From DASSJT01 sp963715025 (lineage in GTDB: Bacteria; Actinomycetota; Actinomycetes; Actinomycetales; Dermatophilaceae), in NCBI GenBank assembly GCA_963715025.1, contig CAVQQQ010000009.1:1364001-1428000 (forward strand): DNA of 64,000 bases, read 5' to 3'. Shown in pieces: positions 1 to 8,686 of the stretch (its first letter is position 1; each line of letters starts with the position of its first letter). Made by a program: the position numbers and the translations under genes. The notes under the pieces were generated by a model. It saw only the letters and a program-made list of their open reading frames with translations. It was not told the origin of the DNA and did no database searches.

Positions 1-1251
1 GGGAAGTTCGCCGATGTCCCCGGCGACTACTCGCGGATCTCGGTGGGTGACGCCGAGGGCTGGACCGACCTGCGGGCGGCATACGACCATGACGCTGAGC
101 CGACACCGCACCCGGGCACCGCGCCCACGGACCCGCTGCTCCTCTACTTCACGTCTGGCACCACCAGCAAGCCCAAGCTGGTGCAGCACACGCAGGTGTC
201 CTACCCGCTCGGGCACCTGTCAACGATGTACTGGCTCGGGGTGCGCCCCGGCGACATCCACCTCAACATCTCCTCGCCGGGCTGGGCCAAGCACGCCTGG
301 TCGTGCTTCTTCGCGCCGTGGATCGCCGAGGCGACGATCTTCGTCTACAACTACGGGCGCTTCGACGCCGACGCGCTGCTCGAGCAGATGCGCGACTGGC
401 ACGTGACGTCGTTCTGCGCGCCGCCCACGGTGTGGCGCATGCTCATCAACGCCGACCTGTCCGGTGGGCCGGGCGACCTGCGCGAGGTGATCGGAGCAGG
501 CGAGCCGCTGAACCCGGAGGTCATCGAACAGGTGCGCCGGGCGTGGGGTCTGACCTTGCGCGACGGGTACGGGCAGACGGAAATGACTGCGGCCGTGGGG
601 AATCCACCCGGCTCGATGGTCAGGCCCGGGTCGATGGGCCGGCCGCTGCCCGGGGTTCCGGTGGCCCTGGTCGACTCACTGACCGGCCAGCGGAGCGAGG
701 CGGAGGGAGAGATCTGCCTGGACCTGTCGGCGCACCCCCTGCCGCTCATGACCGGTTACCAGGGCGACGAGGAGCGCAACGCCGAGGCCATGGCTGGAGG
801 GTGGTACCACACCGGCGACGTCGCCTCGATGGACGCCGACGGCTACATCACCTACATCGGCCGCACCGACGACGTGTTCAAGGCGAGCGACTACAAGATC
901 AGCCCGTTCGAGCTGGAGTCGGTGCTCATCGAGCACCCGGCCGTGGCTGAGGCGGCTGTCGTGCCCGCTCCCGACGAGGTGCGGCTGGCGGTGCCCAAGG
1001 CGTATGTCGTGCTGGCTCCGGGACACGAGCCCACCGAAGAGACGGCCGAGTCGATCCTGAAGTACGCGCGCGAGCACCTGGCGCCGTGGCAGCGCGTGCG
1101 GCGACTGGAGTTCGCCGAGCTGCCGAAGACGATCTCGGGCAAGATCCGGCGAGTCGAGCTACGGCACCGCGAAGAGCAGGTTGCCGCCGGCGAGATCCAG
1201 GGCGATGGCACCGAGTGGCGCGACGACCAGTTCCCCGACCTCAGGGAGTAG
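1..1251 (+). CDS. AMP-forming acyl-CoA ligase (ACSM/acetyl-CoA synthetase-like), 5' end outside window
   Basis: The reading frame is open from base 1, so the N-terminus lies outside the window; 416 codons remain. It activates a carboxylic acid with ATP and joins it to CoA through an acyl-adenylate. Seen directly: the phosphate-binding loop YFTSGTTSKPK, the adenylate motif GYGQTE, the hinge stretch YHTGDVASMDADGY followed by GRTDDVFKASDYKISP, and the C-terminal catalytic lysine context LPKTISGKIRR. This set is typical of the medium-chain/ACSM branch; the acyl substrate cannot be read from sequence. It converges on the metallophosphoesterase gene with a gap of only 4 bp and no terminator-like hairpin between them. 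Confidence 0.9.
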   Translation, partial: GKFADVPGDYSRISVGDAEGWTDLRAAYDHDAEPTPHPGTAPTDPLLLYFTSGTTSKPKLVQHTQVSYPLGHLSTMYWLGVRPGDIHLNISSPGWAKHAWSCFFAPWIAEATIFVYNYGRFDADALLEQMRDWHVTSFCAPPTVWRMLINADLSGGPGDLREVIGAGEPLNPEVIEQVRRAWGLTLRDGYGQTEMTAAVGNPPGSMVRPGSMGRPLPGVPVALVDSLTGQRSEAEGEICLDLSAHPLPLMTGYQGDEERNAEAMAGGWYHTGDVASMDADGYITYIGRTDDVFKASDYKISPFELESVLIEHPAVAEAAVVPAPDEVRLAVPKAYVVLAPGHEPTEETAESILKYAREHLAPWQRVRRLEFAELPKTISGKIRRVELRHREEQVAAGEIQGDGTEWRDDQFPDLRE

Positions 1252-1255
1252 GCCT

Positions 1256-3397
1256 TCACGGCGCCGGCTCGATGGGGACAATGGCTCGCTCGAGGCCCAG
1301 GTCGGGCGAGCAGGTGCGGGGCGCGGCGCCGGCGGCGGGCGGGCTGGCGATCCGGCTGCCGTTGACCAGGGACACATCGTCGTAGGCGGGTCGTCCCTCG
1401 ATGACGTTGCGGAACTGGTAGCGCGCCAGCGACGTCAGTCGGCAGTCCTGCCCGAAGGTCACGATGTCGAACGCCGACGGCTGCCCGGTCAGCTCCTCGC
1501 CCTGGCCCTCGATGAAGTGGCTCAGCGGACCCCCGCCGGTGAAGGTTCCCACCTGGATCCGGTGCCCCTCGAGGTCGCTGCTGTGGATGTGCCCGTTGAC
1601 CACGATCGCCGCGCGCGTGACCGGCTGCACCGCAGCGGGCTCGTGGCTCACGACGATGTCGGGCACGTCGCGGTCGGCGAACGTCTGCATGAACGCCGCC
1701 GTGGCCGGCTTCTGCTTGCCCGCGGTGTCGCGGTTGTCGTCGCCGAACCACCGCGGGTCGTTGAACCCGTCGATGCGTATGCCGTTCAGCAGCACAGTCT
1801 GGTAGGTCGCCTGATCGGGTTGCAGCAGAATGACATTGGGGATCTTGGCCAAGCGGTCGACCAAAGCGGTGTCGGTGGCGGTGTTGGCGTCGTGATTGCC
1901 TTTGACGAACAGGTACGGCACGCCGAGAGACCTGATTCCGGCGAAGATTCCTGCCGCATCAGCCTCCGCCGGAGTGCCGAGGTTGACGAGGTCGCCAGCG
2001 TCGATGACGGCGTCTATCTGCTCCTCGCGGACGATCGTGCGCATGAGGGGGTACTGACTGCCGGCGTGGATGTCGGACACCAGCAGGATGCGCGCGGCGG
2101 TCGGCGTGTTGATCGGGGTGGGGGCGTACTTGTCCTGGAGTGCTGACGAGAGCGCGAGCAGGTTGCGCAGGTAGGGCGCAGCTTGGGCCGAGCGCTCCTC
2201 GACATCCGACAGGATCGAGGCGCTGCGCTGGATCGTGCCGAGCACGCCGGTGGTGCGGAACGCCGTCTGGCGACCGGGTTGGTAGGTCTGCCAGATTGCC
2301 ACGCCCGTCACGGCACAGGCTGAGAGCCACGCGAGGGCCGCGACCGCGAACAAGCGGGAGGTGGGCCGCCGCCGGTGCCACCCGGCATACAGGCCGGCGG
2401 CGATCGCCGCGGTGATCAGCCCGCCCAGCGCGAATCGCAGTCCGAGTCCGATCGACGCGTCGCGGATGGCAGCGCCGAGCTCGAGGGGCCCGGGTTCCAG
2501 CGCCTGGATCGAGGCTCCTCGGCGGGACAGGACGTCGGTGATGCTGGCCTTGACCTGCGGGTGGGCGTCGATGCCCGGGGCGAGGCCGGAGAACTGCACG
2601 ACGATGTCGCCGAAGACCGTCGACGCGCGCAGGTGGGAGGACTGGACGGGGTTCAGGCTCAGGGCGAGGTCGGCCTGGTAGTGGCGGGTCTCGGCCGTGG
2701 CGGGGAGCGCGATCGTCGCCGCGGTCCCCCCGAGGCAGCAGGCCGCGAACAGCACGACCCAGGCGACGCCGTGGCGGAACAGGGCCGAGCCGAGCGGTCG
2801 GCCCGCAGCCCACCAGGCGCTGGTCGCCGCGACCAGGGGCCAGAGCGACTGCGCGCCCGCGGCTAGGCGCTCGACCAGCCCCAGGTTGGCGGACAGCTGG
2901 GTCAGCAACCACCCCACCCACAGCGCGAGGGCGACGAGCACCGCGCTGGCTGGCCAGGCCACGCGAGGACGCTGGGCCGGAGATGCGGTTTGGCTTGCGG
3001 CAAGGGCTGGCCACACGCCCAGGAGGGCGAACGCGAGAACGGCTGCCGTCGTGTGCGCAACGGAGGTGGTGTCGTGGGACGGCAGCGGGAAGGCTGCGAC
3101 GGCCAGGGTGGCCAGACCGGCCGCGGCCAGCGCGATTCGTCCGGCTCGCCTTGCTTCCGGGAGGGCGGTGGCGGTGACGACGTGAGCGAGGCCGGTCACG
3201 ACCAGGGCCGCCGTCATCACCCAGCGGTGTGGGGTGTCGAGGGCGGCCAGCGCGCTGATGGTCTCCCGCCGTGCATCGAACCGGCCCGGCTGCATGCTCG
3301 CCGCGATGGACCAGCCGCCGATCAGCGAGGTGGGCGCCACAGCCGCAGACGCGAGCGCAAGCAGCGGCTGGTCCTCCCTGTGCCAGCGGGTGCTCAC
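1256..3397 (-). CDS. DUF998-like membrane domain fused to a calcineurin-type metallophosphoesterase
   Basis: A 713-residue protein with a GTG start. Residues 1 to about 230 contain several hydrophobic helices and resemble DUF998 membrane proteins; a second pair of helices lies near 310-375. A metallophosphoesterase domain follows from about 435. Its metal ligands are all visible: VSDIHAG (about 440), VIDAGDLVN, VKGNHD (about 500), VSHEP and VNGHIHS (about 605). The topology suggests a phosphodiesterase or phosphatase held at the membrane, but the substrate is unknown. The region between the two membrane blocks has no recognised domain. The N-terminal DUF998 assignment is by resemblance; the phosphoesterase assignment is firm. 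Confidence 0.82.
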   Translation of the reverse strand: MSTRWHREDQPLLALASAAVAPTSLIGGWSIAASMQPGRFDARRETISALAALDTPHRWVMTAALVVTGLAHVVTATALPEARRAGRIALAAAGLATLAVAAFPLPSHDTTSVAHTTAAVLAFALLGVWPALAASQTASPAQRPRVAWPASAVLVALALWVGWLLTQLSANLGLVERLAAGAQSLWPLVAATSAWWAAGRPLGSALFRHGVAWVVLFAACCLGGTAATIALPATAETRHYQADLALSLNPVQSSHLRASTVFGDIVVQFSGLAPGIDAHPQVKASITDVLSRRGASIQALEPGPLELGAAIRDASIGLGLRFALGGLITAAIAAGLYAGWHRRRPTSRLFAVAALAWLSACAVTGVAIWQTYQPGRQTAFRTTGVLGTIQRSASILSDVEERSAQAAPYLRNLLALSSALQDKYAPTPINTPTAARILLVSDIHAGSQYPLMRTIVREEQIDAVIDAGDLVNLGTPAEADAAGIFAGIRSLGVPYLFVKGNHDANTATDTALVDRLAKIPNVILLQPDQATYQTVLLNGIRIDGFNDPRWFGDDNRDTAGKQKPATAAFMQTFADRDVPDIVVSHEPAAVQPVTRAAIVVNGHIHSSDLEGHRIQVGTFTGGGPLSHFIEGQGEELTGQPSAFDIVTFGQDCRLTSLARYQFRNVIEGRPAYDDVSLVNGSRIASPPAAGAAPRTCSPDLGLERAIVPIEPAP

Positions 3398-3469
3398 GGG
3401 CCCACCGTAACGAGAGGTCCTGTCCGAGCAGCCTTCCCGGTCCCACTACCCACCAGTAGGGTTCAGCCC

Positions 3470-5203
3470 ATGGACGCCGATGTCATCGTGGTGGGTGCTG
3501 GGCTCTCGGGACTCGTAGCCACTGCGGAGCTCACCCGAGCCGGCCGCAGCGTGCTCCTGCTGGACCAGGAGAGCGCAGCCAACCTCGGTGGCCAGGCGTA
3601 CTGGTCGTTCGGCGGGCTGTTCCTCGTCGACAGCCCCGAGCAGCGCCGGATGGGCATCAAGGACTCCTTCGAGCTGGCCTGGCAGGACTGGGAGGGAACG
3701 GCCGGGTTCGACCGGGACGAGGTGCCCGCAGGAGCGGCGGGTGCCGGTTCGGCGGCGGGTGCCGGTTCGGCGGCGGGTGCCGGCTCAGCGAATCTTCGCG
3801 GCGAGGACTACTGGCCGCGGCAGTGGGCCCGCGCCTACGTCGAGTTCGCGGCGGAGGAGAAGCGGGCCTGGCTGCACCAACAGGGCATGCGGTTCTTCCC
3901 GGTAGTGGGATGGGCCGAGCGGGGGGACGGCAGTGCCCACGGACACGGCAACTCGGTGCCACGGTTCCACATCACCTGGGGCACGGGGCCGGGAGTGCTT
4001 GAGCCCTTCGTGCGGCACTTCGAGGAGGCCCGCGCCCGGGGCCTGGTCGACTACCGACCGCGCCACCGCGTCGACGGACTCGTCATCACCGGCGGGATGG
4101 TCACCGGTGTCCGGGGCGCGGTCCTCGCCCCGGATGCTGCCGAGCGCGGCCGACCCACCAACCGCGACGAGACGGGCGCCTTCGAGCTGAGTGCCCAGGC
4201 GGTCGTCGTCACCTCAGGGGGGATCGGCGCCAACCACGACCTGGTCCGGCAGAACTGGCCCAGCCGCCTGGGCACCCCGCCGGCGGACATGATCACTGGC
4301 GTCCCGGCATACGTCGACGGCCGCATGCTGGCCATCACCGAAGCCGCCGGCGGCGTCGTCGCCAACCGCGACCGGATGTGGCACTACGTGGAGGGCATCC
4401 ACAACTGGGACCCGATCTGGCCGCGCCACGCGATCCGCATCCTGCCCGGGCCGTCGTCCTTGTGGTTCGACGCGGTTGGCAACCGGCTGCCGGCGCCGCT
4501 CTACCCAGGCTTCGACACGATGGGCACCCTCGCCCATCTGCGCCAGACCGGCCACGACCACTCCTGGTTCATCCTCACGAAGAAGATCATCGGCAAGGAG
4601 TTCGCGCTGTCGGGGTCGGAGCAGAACCCGGATCTCACCGGCAAGTCGGTGCGCGACGTGATCGGTCGGGCCCGCTCGGACATGCCCGGGCCGGTGCGGG
4701 CATTCCTCGAGAAGGGCGAGGATTTCGTGCAGGCGCGCACGCTGCGCGAACTGGTCGCCAACATGAACGAGCTCACGCCGGAGCCCCTGCTCGACTTCGC
4801 ACACGTCGAGCGGCAGGTCGTGGAGCGCGATCGCGAGATCGAGAACCCGTTCAACAAGGACTTCCAGGTGACGGCGATCCGGGGAGCGCGGAACTACCGC
4901 GGCGACAAGCTCATTCGCACTGCGTCACCACACCGGATCCTGGACCCCAAGGCCGGCCCGCTCATCGGGGTCAAGCTCAACATCCTCACCCGCAAAACGC
5001 TGGGCGGCCTGCAGACCGACCTGTCGTCACGAGTGATCGGGGCGACCGGCGAGCCGGTCCCAGGCCTGTATGCCGCGGGTGAGGTTGCCGGGTTCGGCGG
5101 CGGAGGCGTGCACGGTTACCGCGCGCTGGAGGGCACGTTCCTGGGAGGGTGCATCTTCTCGGGTCGGTCGGCGGGGCGTGCCGCCGCCGCGGCCACCGCC
5201 TGA
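3470..5203 (+). CDS. FAD-binding dehydrogenase (fumarate reductase/KstD-like flavoprotein)
   Basis: A 577-residue flavoprotein. It opens with a dinucleotide-binding fold, VIVVGAGLSGLVATAEL, followed by an acidic residue after the second strand (LLLDQE). The C-terminus carries the second FAD contact, GLYAAGEVAGFGGGG, then GYRALEGTFLGG. It belongs to the COG3573-type family related to 3-ketosteroid dehydrogenase and the fumarate reductase flavoprotein; the substrate is unknown. The ATG at 3470 was chosen because the FAD motif starts at once and the upstream open frame is antisense to the phosphoesterase. Residues about 89-106 are three copies of an Ala-Gly-Ala-Gly-Ser type repeat encoded by 18 bp tandem units, probably a recent surface-loop expansion. 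Confidence 0.88.
   Translation: MDADVIVVGAGLSGLVATAELTRAGRSVLLLDQESAANLGGQAYWSFGGLFLVDSPEQRRMGIKDSFELAWQDWEGTAGFDRDEVPAGAAGAGSAAGAGSAAGAGSANLRGEDYWPRQWARAYVEFAAEEKRAWLHQQGMRFFPVVGWAERGDGSAHGHGNSVPRFHITWGTGPGVLEPFVRHFEEARARGLVDYRPRHRVDGLVITGGMVTGVRGAVLAPDAAERGRPTNRDETGAFELSAQAVVVTSGGIGANHDLVRQNWPSRLGTPPADMITGVPAYVDGRMLAITEAAGGVVANRDRMWHYVEGIHNWDPIWPRHAIRILPGPSSLWFDAVGNRLPAPLYPGFDTMGTLAHLRQTGHDHSWFILTKKIIGKEFALSGSEQNPDLTGKSVRDVIGRARSDMPGPVRAFLEKGEDFVQARTLRELVANMNELTPEPLLDFAHVERQVVERDREIENPFNKDFQVTAIRGARNYRGDKLIRTASPHRILDPKAGPLIGVKLNILTRKTLGGLQTDLSSRVIGATGEPVPGLYAAGEVAGFGGGGVHGYRALEGTFLGGCIFSGRSAGRAAAAATA
3734..3787 (+). repeat. Three in-frame 18 bp tandem repeats inside the flavoprotein gene
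   Basis: Units at 3734-3751, 3752-3769 and 3770-3787; the unit is GCGGCGGGTGCCGGTTCG and the third copy differs only at its end (GGCTCA). They encode a small, flexible Ala/Gly/Ser linker and keep frame. Confidence 0.9.
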
Positions 5204-5217
5204 CCCGCCCCCTCCGG

Positions 5218-5290
5218 CGACTTTGTCTGCGTCCGGAGCGGCGAAACGGCCCAGATGGCCGCTCTGCCGCTCCTGAGGCAGACAAAGTCG
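5218..5290. repeat. Palindromic intergenic element, copy 1 of 4 (73 bp)
   Basis: Perfect 13 bp terminal arms (CGACTTTGTCTGC at 5218-5230 and its complement at 5278-5290) enclose a nested arrangement of GAGCGGC, GGCC, GGCC and GCCGCTC blocks. The same layout recurs at 8687, 12022 and 57835. This copy starts 14 bp after the flavoprotein stop codon and abuts the 3' end of a degenerate DUF2306 fragment. Confidence 0.85.
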
Positions 5291-5291
5291 G

Positions 5292-5392
5292 ATTGGCTCG
5301 AGCGCGTGGATGACGAGGGCCACGAGCGCCAGGCCGGATGCCACCATCAGCGCGGTCACCGTCGCCAGGCCGACCACGCCCGTGACTGGCGT
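5292..5392 (-). pseudogene. Remnant of a second DUF2306 gene (C-terminal fragment)
   Basis: Read on the minus strand, this stretch encodes GLATVTALMVASGLALVALV followed by IHALE. It lines up with GMATVTALVVAVGLAFVTLV and IRALK in the intact DUF2306 protein encoded at 8075-8587. Only the last membrane segment remains: no start and no upstream part, and on its 3' side the homology stops where palindromic copy 1 begins. The fragment overlaps the 3' end of the UPF0158 gene in another frame. I read it as a decayed paralogue or duplication scar. Confidence 0.65.
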
Positions 5393-6081
5393 GGCGCAGG
5401 AGCGTACCCCTCGGCGGCCAGCCACGCTCGAGCCCGACCGCGCTGGCGGTCCTCGCTGAAGGCGTACCAGCGGTCGAGCAGTTCGGGCCAGCGCGACAAC
5501 ACGTCCTTGAACCGGCGGAACGCCCCACGCCCCTCGATGGCAACGCCGAGCCGGTCGGCCTGGCCGGGGTCCTCGACCGCGGCGATGAAGAGTTCCATGT
5601 CGCGGTACCCCGCCCGGGAACCCTCGCACTCGACCCACAGCCACCGTTCTTCATCGCCCTCCTCGAGGTCTCCCGTTTCCTCGGCGTACTCGAGCGCCGG
5701 TTGCGGCCACACTTCGCCGGTCCGCAGGTCGATGCGCCCGCCACCGGTGACCGGGTCGCCTTCCAGGACCCCAGCGAGCTCATCGAGGTCGACCGGCAAC
5801 GGCCGCAGCAGAGGCACCGGCCCGGTCCCGAGGGTCGCCTCGATGCCCTCGGCGAGCTCGGCGTCCCCCTCCCAGTCGCGCTCCCGCAACGCGGTCACGC
5901 ACCGGCCCGCAGCCTCTTCGATGCCTGCAGTCCGCGCAGGGAGCACGGCCAGCAGTCCGTCGCCAATCAGTTGCAGAGCGTGATCAGGCCACGCATCCTC
6001 CTTCAGCATGCTGACGAGGGATCCGGCGTCGCCGCGGTAGACCGCGCCCCGCAACTCTGCCCGCTCCTGCCTGTGGTCCAC
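5356..6081 (-). CDS. UPF0158 family protein with a replaced C-terminal tail
   Basis: A 241-residue protein of the UPF0158 family, whose function is not known. Diagnostic stretches are GYRDMELFIAAVED, AIEGRGAFRRFKDVL and RWYAFSEDRQRGRARAWLAAEG. The GTG at 6081 is preferred because GAGGAG lies 9 nt upstream; an in-frame GTG at 6087 is too close to that ribosome-binding site. The family normally ends soon after the LAAEGY position. Here the frame continues for about a dozen arginine-rich residues inside the DUF2306 remnant, so the original stop seems to have been lost in the rearrangement. The first 80 or so residues are less conserved. Confidence 0.75.
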   Translation of the reverse strand: MDHRQERAELRGAVYRGDAGSLVSMLKEDAWPDHALQLIGDGLLAVLPARTAGIEEAAGRCVTALRERDWEGDAELAEGIEATLGTGPVPLLRPLPVDLDELAGVLEGDPVTGGGRIDLRTGEVWPQPALEYAEETGDLEEGDEERWLWVECEGSRAGYRDMELFIAAVEDPGQADRLGVAIEGRGAFRRFKDVLSRWPELLDRWYAFSEDRQRGRARAWLAAEGYAPAPRQSRAWSAWRR

Positions 6082-6212
6082 GGACACATTCTCCTCGCCG
6101 GAGGCTGCGGTGGCTGGTCCGCGCCACGACGGAGGACGATCCGAGGGCGGAACCGGTCGGCTGCAACGACCGTCCTCGCGCGCGCCGTGGGAGCTGGGCC
6201 GTGGTCTCGGGG

Positions 6213-6992
6213 TTACCGGCTCTGGTCGGCGCTGCGCCACCATGCTGCCGTGCCCGCCATGCTGCCAAGGCCCACCAGGATCACCAGGACGTAGCCGGGG
6301 AGGCCGACTGGTGGCTGGGCTGTCCCAGCCAGGCCGCTGTAGATCGCTGGCACGGAGAACGGGAAGTACTGCCCGTAGCCGAGCAGGGCGACGATCTGCC
6401 CCAGGAACACGGCGAGGAGCATGAACCCGACGGCGGCCAGATAGCCGCGCCCCAGACTCGCGGCGAGCGCGAATGAGGCTGCCAGGAGTACGGTCATCGC
6501 GGCGGTGGCCAGCAGTCGGGCCAGTCCGTGCAGGGCGACGGCCGCCGACCACTGCGGCAGCCGGAGCGCCGCACCGATGACGAGCCCGAGCAGGTAGCAC
6601 TGGAGGGACAGGGCCAGGCACCACGCTGCTGTCAACGCGAACTTGGCACCGATGATGGTGGTTCGCGAGGTTGGCAGCGCCAACAGGTCCTTGGCCGTGT
6701 GGTCGCTGAACTCGCGGCCGAAGATCCAGATCGTGACCAGGCCGAAAACGACGAGACCGCCGACGGCGGTGGTCTGCGCCAACAGAGCCAGGTATGTCGG
6801 CCAGTCGGCGGTGCCGGAGGTCAGTTGCGCCTTGGCGCCGAGCAGGCCCAGGGACCTGGCCCGCTGCGGGTCCTGGAGGATGAACATGAACAGCCCGCCG
6901 ACCCCGGCGGCGACGGTGAACGCCAGGACGGTCACCCAGGGCAGCCGGGAGCGAAGCGCCTTCACCGCCTCCACCCACATCGCGTCGCTCAT
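6213..6992 (-). CDS. ABC-2 type transporter permease
   Basis: A hydrophobic protein of 259 residues with about six predicted membrane helices and the ABC-2 layout: an N-terminal helix, a conserved GREFSDHTAKDLLALPTSR stretch before helix 3, and a pair of C-terminal helices. The ATG at 6992 overlaps the TGA of the ATPase gene (ATGA), so the two are translationally coupled and form one exporter. The cargo is unknown; the short BcrA-like ATPase partner suggests export of a peptide, lipid or drug. Confidence 0.85.
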   Translation of the reverse strand: MSDAMWVEAVKALRSRLPWVTVLAFTVAAGVGGLFMFILQDPQRARSLGLLGAKAQLTSGTADWPTYLALLAQTTAVGGLVVFGLVTIWIFGREFSDHTAKDLLALPTSRTTIIGAKFALTAAWCLALSLQCYLLGLVIGAALRLPQWSAAVALHGLARLLATAAMTVLLAASFALAASLGRGYLAAVGFMLLAVFLGQIVALLGYGQYFPFSVPAIYSGLAGTAQPPVGLPGYVLVILVGLGSMAGTAAWWRSADQSR

Positions 6993-7921
6993 CACGCACT
7001 CGCGGCGTCGGTGCCGACCTGGTGCAGGAAGTAGGTCTCCAGATCCTCGTGCTCCACCACCAGCCGTGTCGGGGGGCAGCCGGCTCGCACCAGCAGGGAC
7101 GCCACCTCATCCGGTCGCCCCACAGCCCGGTCCCCGCGAAGGACGAGCCCACCCTGGCCGTCCCGCTCAGGATCGAAACCGGCCGCGAGCAGTGCCGTCA
7201 TGGCCGCCGCCACGTCGGTGCGAGTGGAAACCGCCAGCCACTGGCGTGCCCGCGTTGCCAGATCCTCTGCGGCGATTTCGCGCACCAGTCGGCCCTCGTG
7301 AATGATGCCGACACGGGTGGCTAGCCGCGCCACCTCGGCCAGGATGTGGCTGGACATGAACACCGTGACGCCCTGCGATGCGGCCAGCTCGCGCAGCAGT
7401 CCACGGATCTCGACAACCCCGGCCGGGTCGAGACCGTTCACCGGCTCGTCCAGGATGAGCAGCTCGGGCTGATGGATCAGGGCCTTGGCCAGCCCAAGAC
7501 GCTGGGTGTTGCCGAGGGACAGGGTGCGTGCGCGCTGGTCGGCGTACCGCTCCAGCGCGAGCCGTTCCATGACCTCGGCGACCGCGCGCTGGTCGCTCAG
7601 CCTCCGCAGCCGCCGCACCACTTCCAGGTTCTGCCGGACGGTCAGCTCGGGATACGCCGCGGGCGTCTCCACCAGGTACCCGACCCTGGACCAGACAGCC
7701 CGGGCCCCTGGACCCACCGCGGTGCCGAACAGCGACACGGCGCCCCCCGTCGGTCCGACCATGCCCAACAGCATCCGGATCGTGGTCGACTTGCCCGCGC
7801 CGTTCAAGCCGAGCAAGGCATAGATCTCCCCCCGACCGACGCGCAACGAGACCTTGTCCACGGCGAGCAGATCGCCGTAGCGCTTGGTCAATTCCGATAC
7901 GCTGACCACCGCTGACTGCAC
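6992..7921 (-). CDS. ABC transporter ATP-binding protein (BcrA/CcmA-like)
   Basis: A 309-residue ATPase with Walker A GLNGAGKST, signature LSLGNTQRLGLAKAL, Walker B LLILDEPVNGLDP and the switch histidine in SSHIL. The signature LSLGNTQ departs from the common LSGGQ but is usual in the bacitracin-exporter type. The GTG at 7921 was chosen because GGAGG lies 8 nt upstream; a GTG ten codons earlier has no such site. It is the first gene of a two-gene exporter operon with the permease at 6213. Confidence 0.88.
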   Translation of the reverse strand: MQSAVVSVSELTKRYGDLLAVDKVSLRVGRGEIYALLGLNGAGKSTTIRMLLGMVGPTGGAVSLFGTAVGPGARAVWSRVGYLVETPAAYPELTVRQNLEVVRRLRRLSDQRAVAEVMERLALERYADQRARTLSLGNTQRLGLAKALIHQPELLILDEPVNGLDPAGVVEIRGLLRELAASQGVTVFMSSHILAEVARLATRVGIIHEGRLVREIAAEDLATRARQWLAVSTRTDVAAAMTALLAAGFDPERDGQGGLVLRGDRAVGRPDEVASLLVRAGCPPTRLVVEHEDLETYFLHQVGTDAASA

Positions 7922-8074
7922 CAGCACCACCTCCGATACGCGCCGTCGCACCGGCCCAACGGGATCCTCAGTCTGGCATGGCCGGTCGTCCCTATGGCTC
8001 CGCTATCTTCGCTGCGTCAGGACCTGCCCAGCAGGGGTCCAAGTCCACGGGCTCCGTTTGCCGCGCCGTCACAC

Positions 8075-8587
8075 TCATGCCGCGTTCCGCCGAAGCGGTG
8101 CCGTCGCACCGTGCTTCAGCGCGCGGATGACGAGGGTGACGAACGCCAGGCCAACTGCCACCACGAGCGCGGTCACTGTCGCCATGCCTGCCCAGTTCGA
8201 CTGGAATGCCTGTGGGACCAGCCGGCTCGGCACGGCGACCACTCCGACGAACGCGCCGATGAGCCCGAGGTACGTACCGATCATGTTGCCGGCGTGGGCA
8301 GTGGCGTTGCCTCGGCGGGCGTTCCAGATGCCGATGCTGAGCGTGACGATGGTCAGCACGCTCAGCGCGTGGATCCAGCTGAAGTTACCCGGTCGGATCA
8401 TGCGGATGAAGAAGGAGGAGAAGGCCGTGAAGTAAATGAGGCCGACCCAGGTCCAGCCGACGGCGCGATGCGGTCGGTCGCCGCGACGGCGGCGTGCGAT
8501 CTGGGCGGCGCCGATCACCATCGCCAGTGACGCGGCGACGGCGTGCACCACGACGAGGGGTTGCCAGGCGTGCTCGGTGACGGTCAT
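8075..8587 (-). CDS. DUF2306 family membrane protein
   Basis: A 170-residue protein with about five hydrophobic segments. DUF2306 features are a histidine in the first helix (VVVHAVAAS), a cytoplasmic arginine-rich turn with HRAVGWTWV, and IHALSVLTI. The family is of unknown function and has been suspected to bind a cofactor through its conserved histidines. ATG 8587 is preceded by a GGTGGGGTG ribosome-binding site. A near-palindromic operator-like sequence lies about 20-40 bp upstream. A decayed paralogue of the last segment is at 5292-5392. Confidence 0.75.
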   Translation of the reverse strand: MTVTEHAWQPLVVVHAVAASLAMVIGAAQIARRRRGDRPHRAVGWTWVGLIYFTAFSSFFIRMIRPGNFSWIHALSVLTIVTLSIGIWNARRGNATAHAGNMIGTYLGLIGAFVGVVAVPSRLVPQAFQSNWAGMATVTALVVAVGLAFVTLVIRALKHGATAPLRRNAA

Positions 8588-8606
8588 CACCCCACCGTAC
8601 TTGTCA

Positions 8607-8627
8607 TTGGATAGCAGCGCTACCCAA
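8607..8627. promoter_or_regulatory. Operator-like near-palindrome upstream of the DUF2306 gene
   Basis: Arms TTGGaTAGC and GCTAcCCAA around a 3 nt centre, one mismatch per arm pair, 20-40 bp before the ATG. A related GGATAGTA follows at 8632. It could be the site of an unlinked TetR/MarR-type repressor; this is inference from symmetry and position only. Confidence 0.45.
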
Positions 8628-8686
8628 TATCGGATAGTAATGCTCTCCAACTTGTCGCTTCACGCATCCCCAACCCGCCATCATGC

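Noticed and set aside
2990..3469. Open frame extending the flavoprotein gene 160 codons upstream
   Set aside because: It runs antisense through the phosphoesterase coding region and the FAD motif starts at once at 3470.
3734..3787. Possible CRISPR-like array
   Set aside because: Units are contiguous, in frame and without spacers, so it is a coding tandem repeat. The same applies to 49366-49425.
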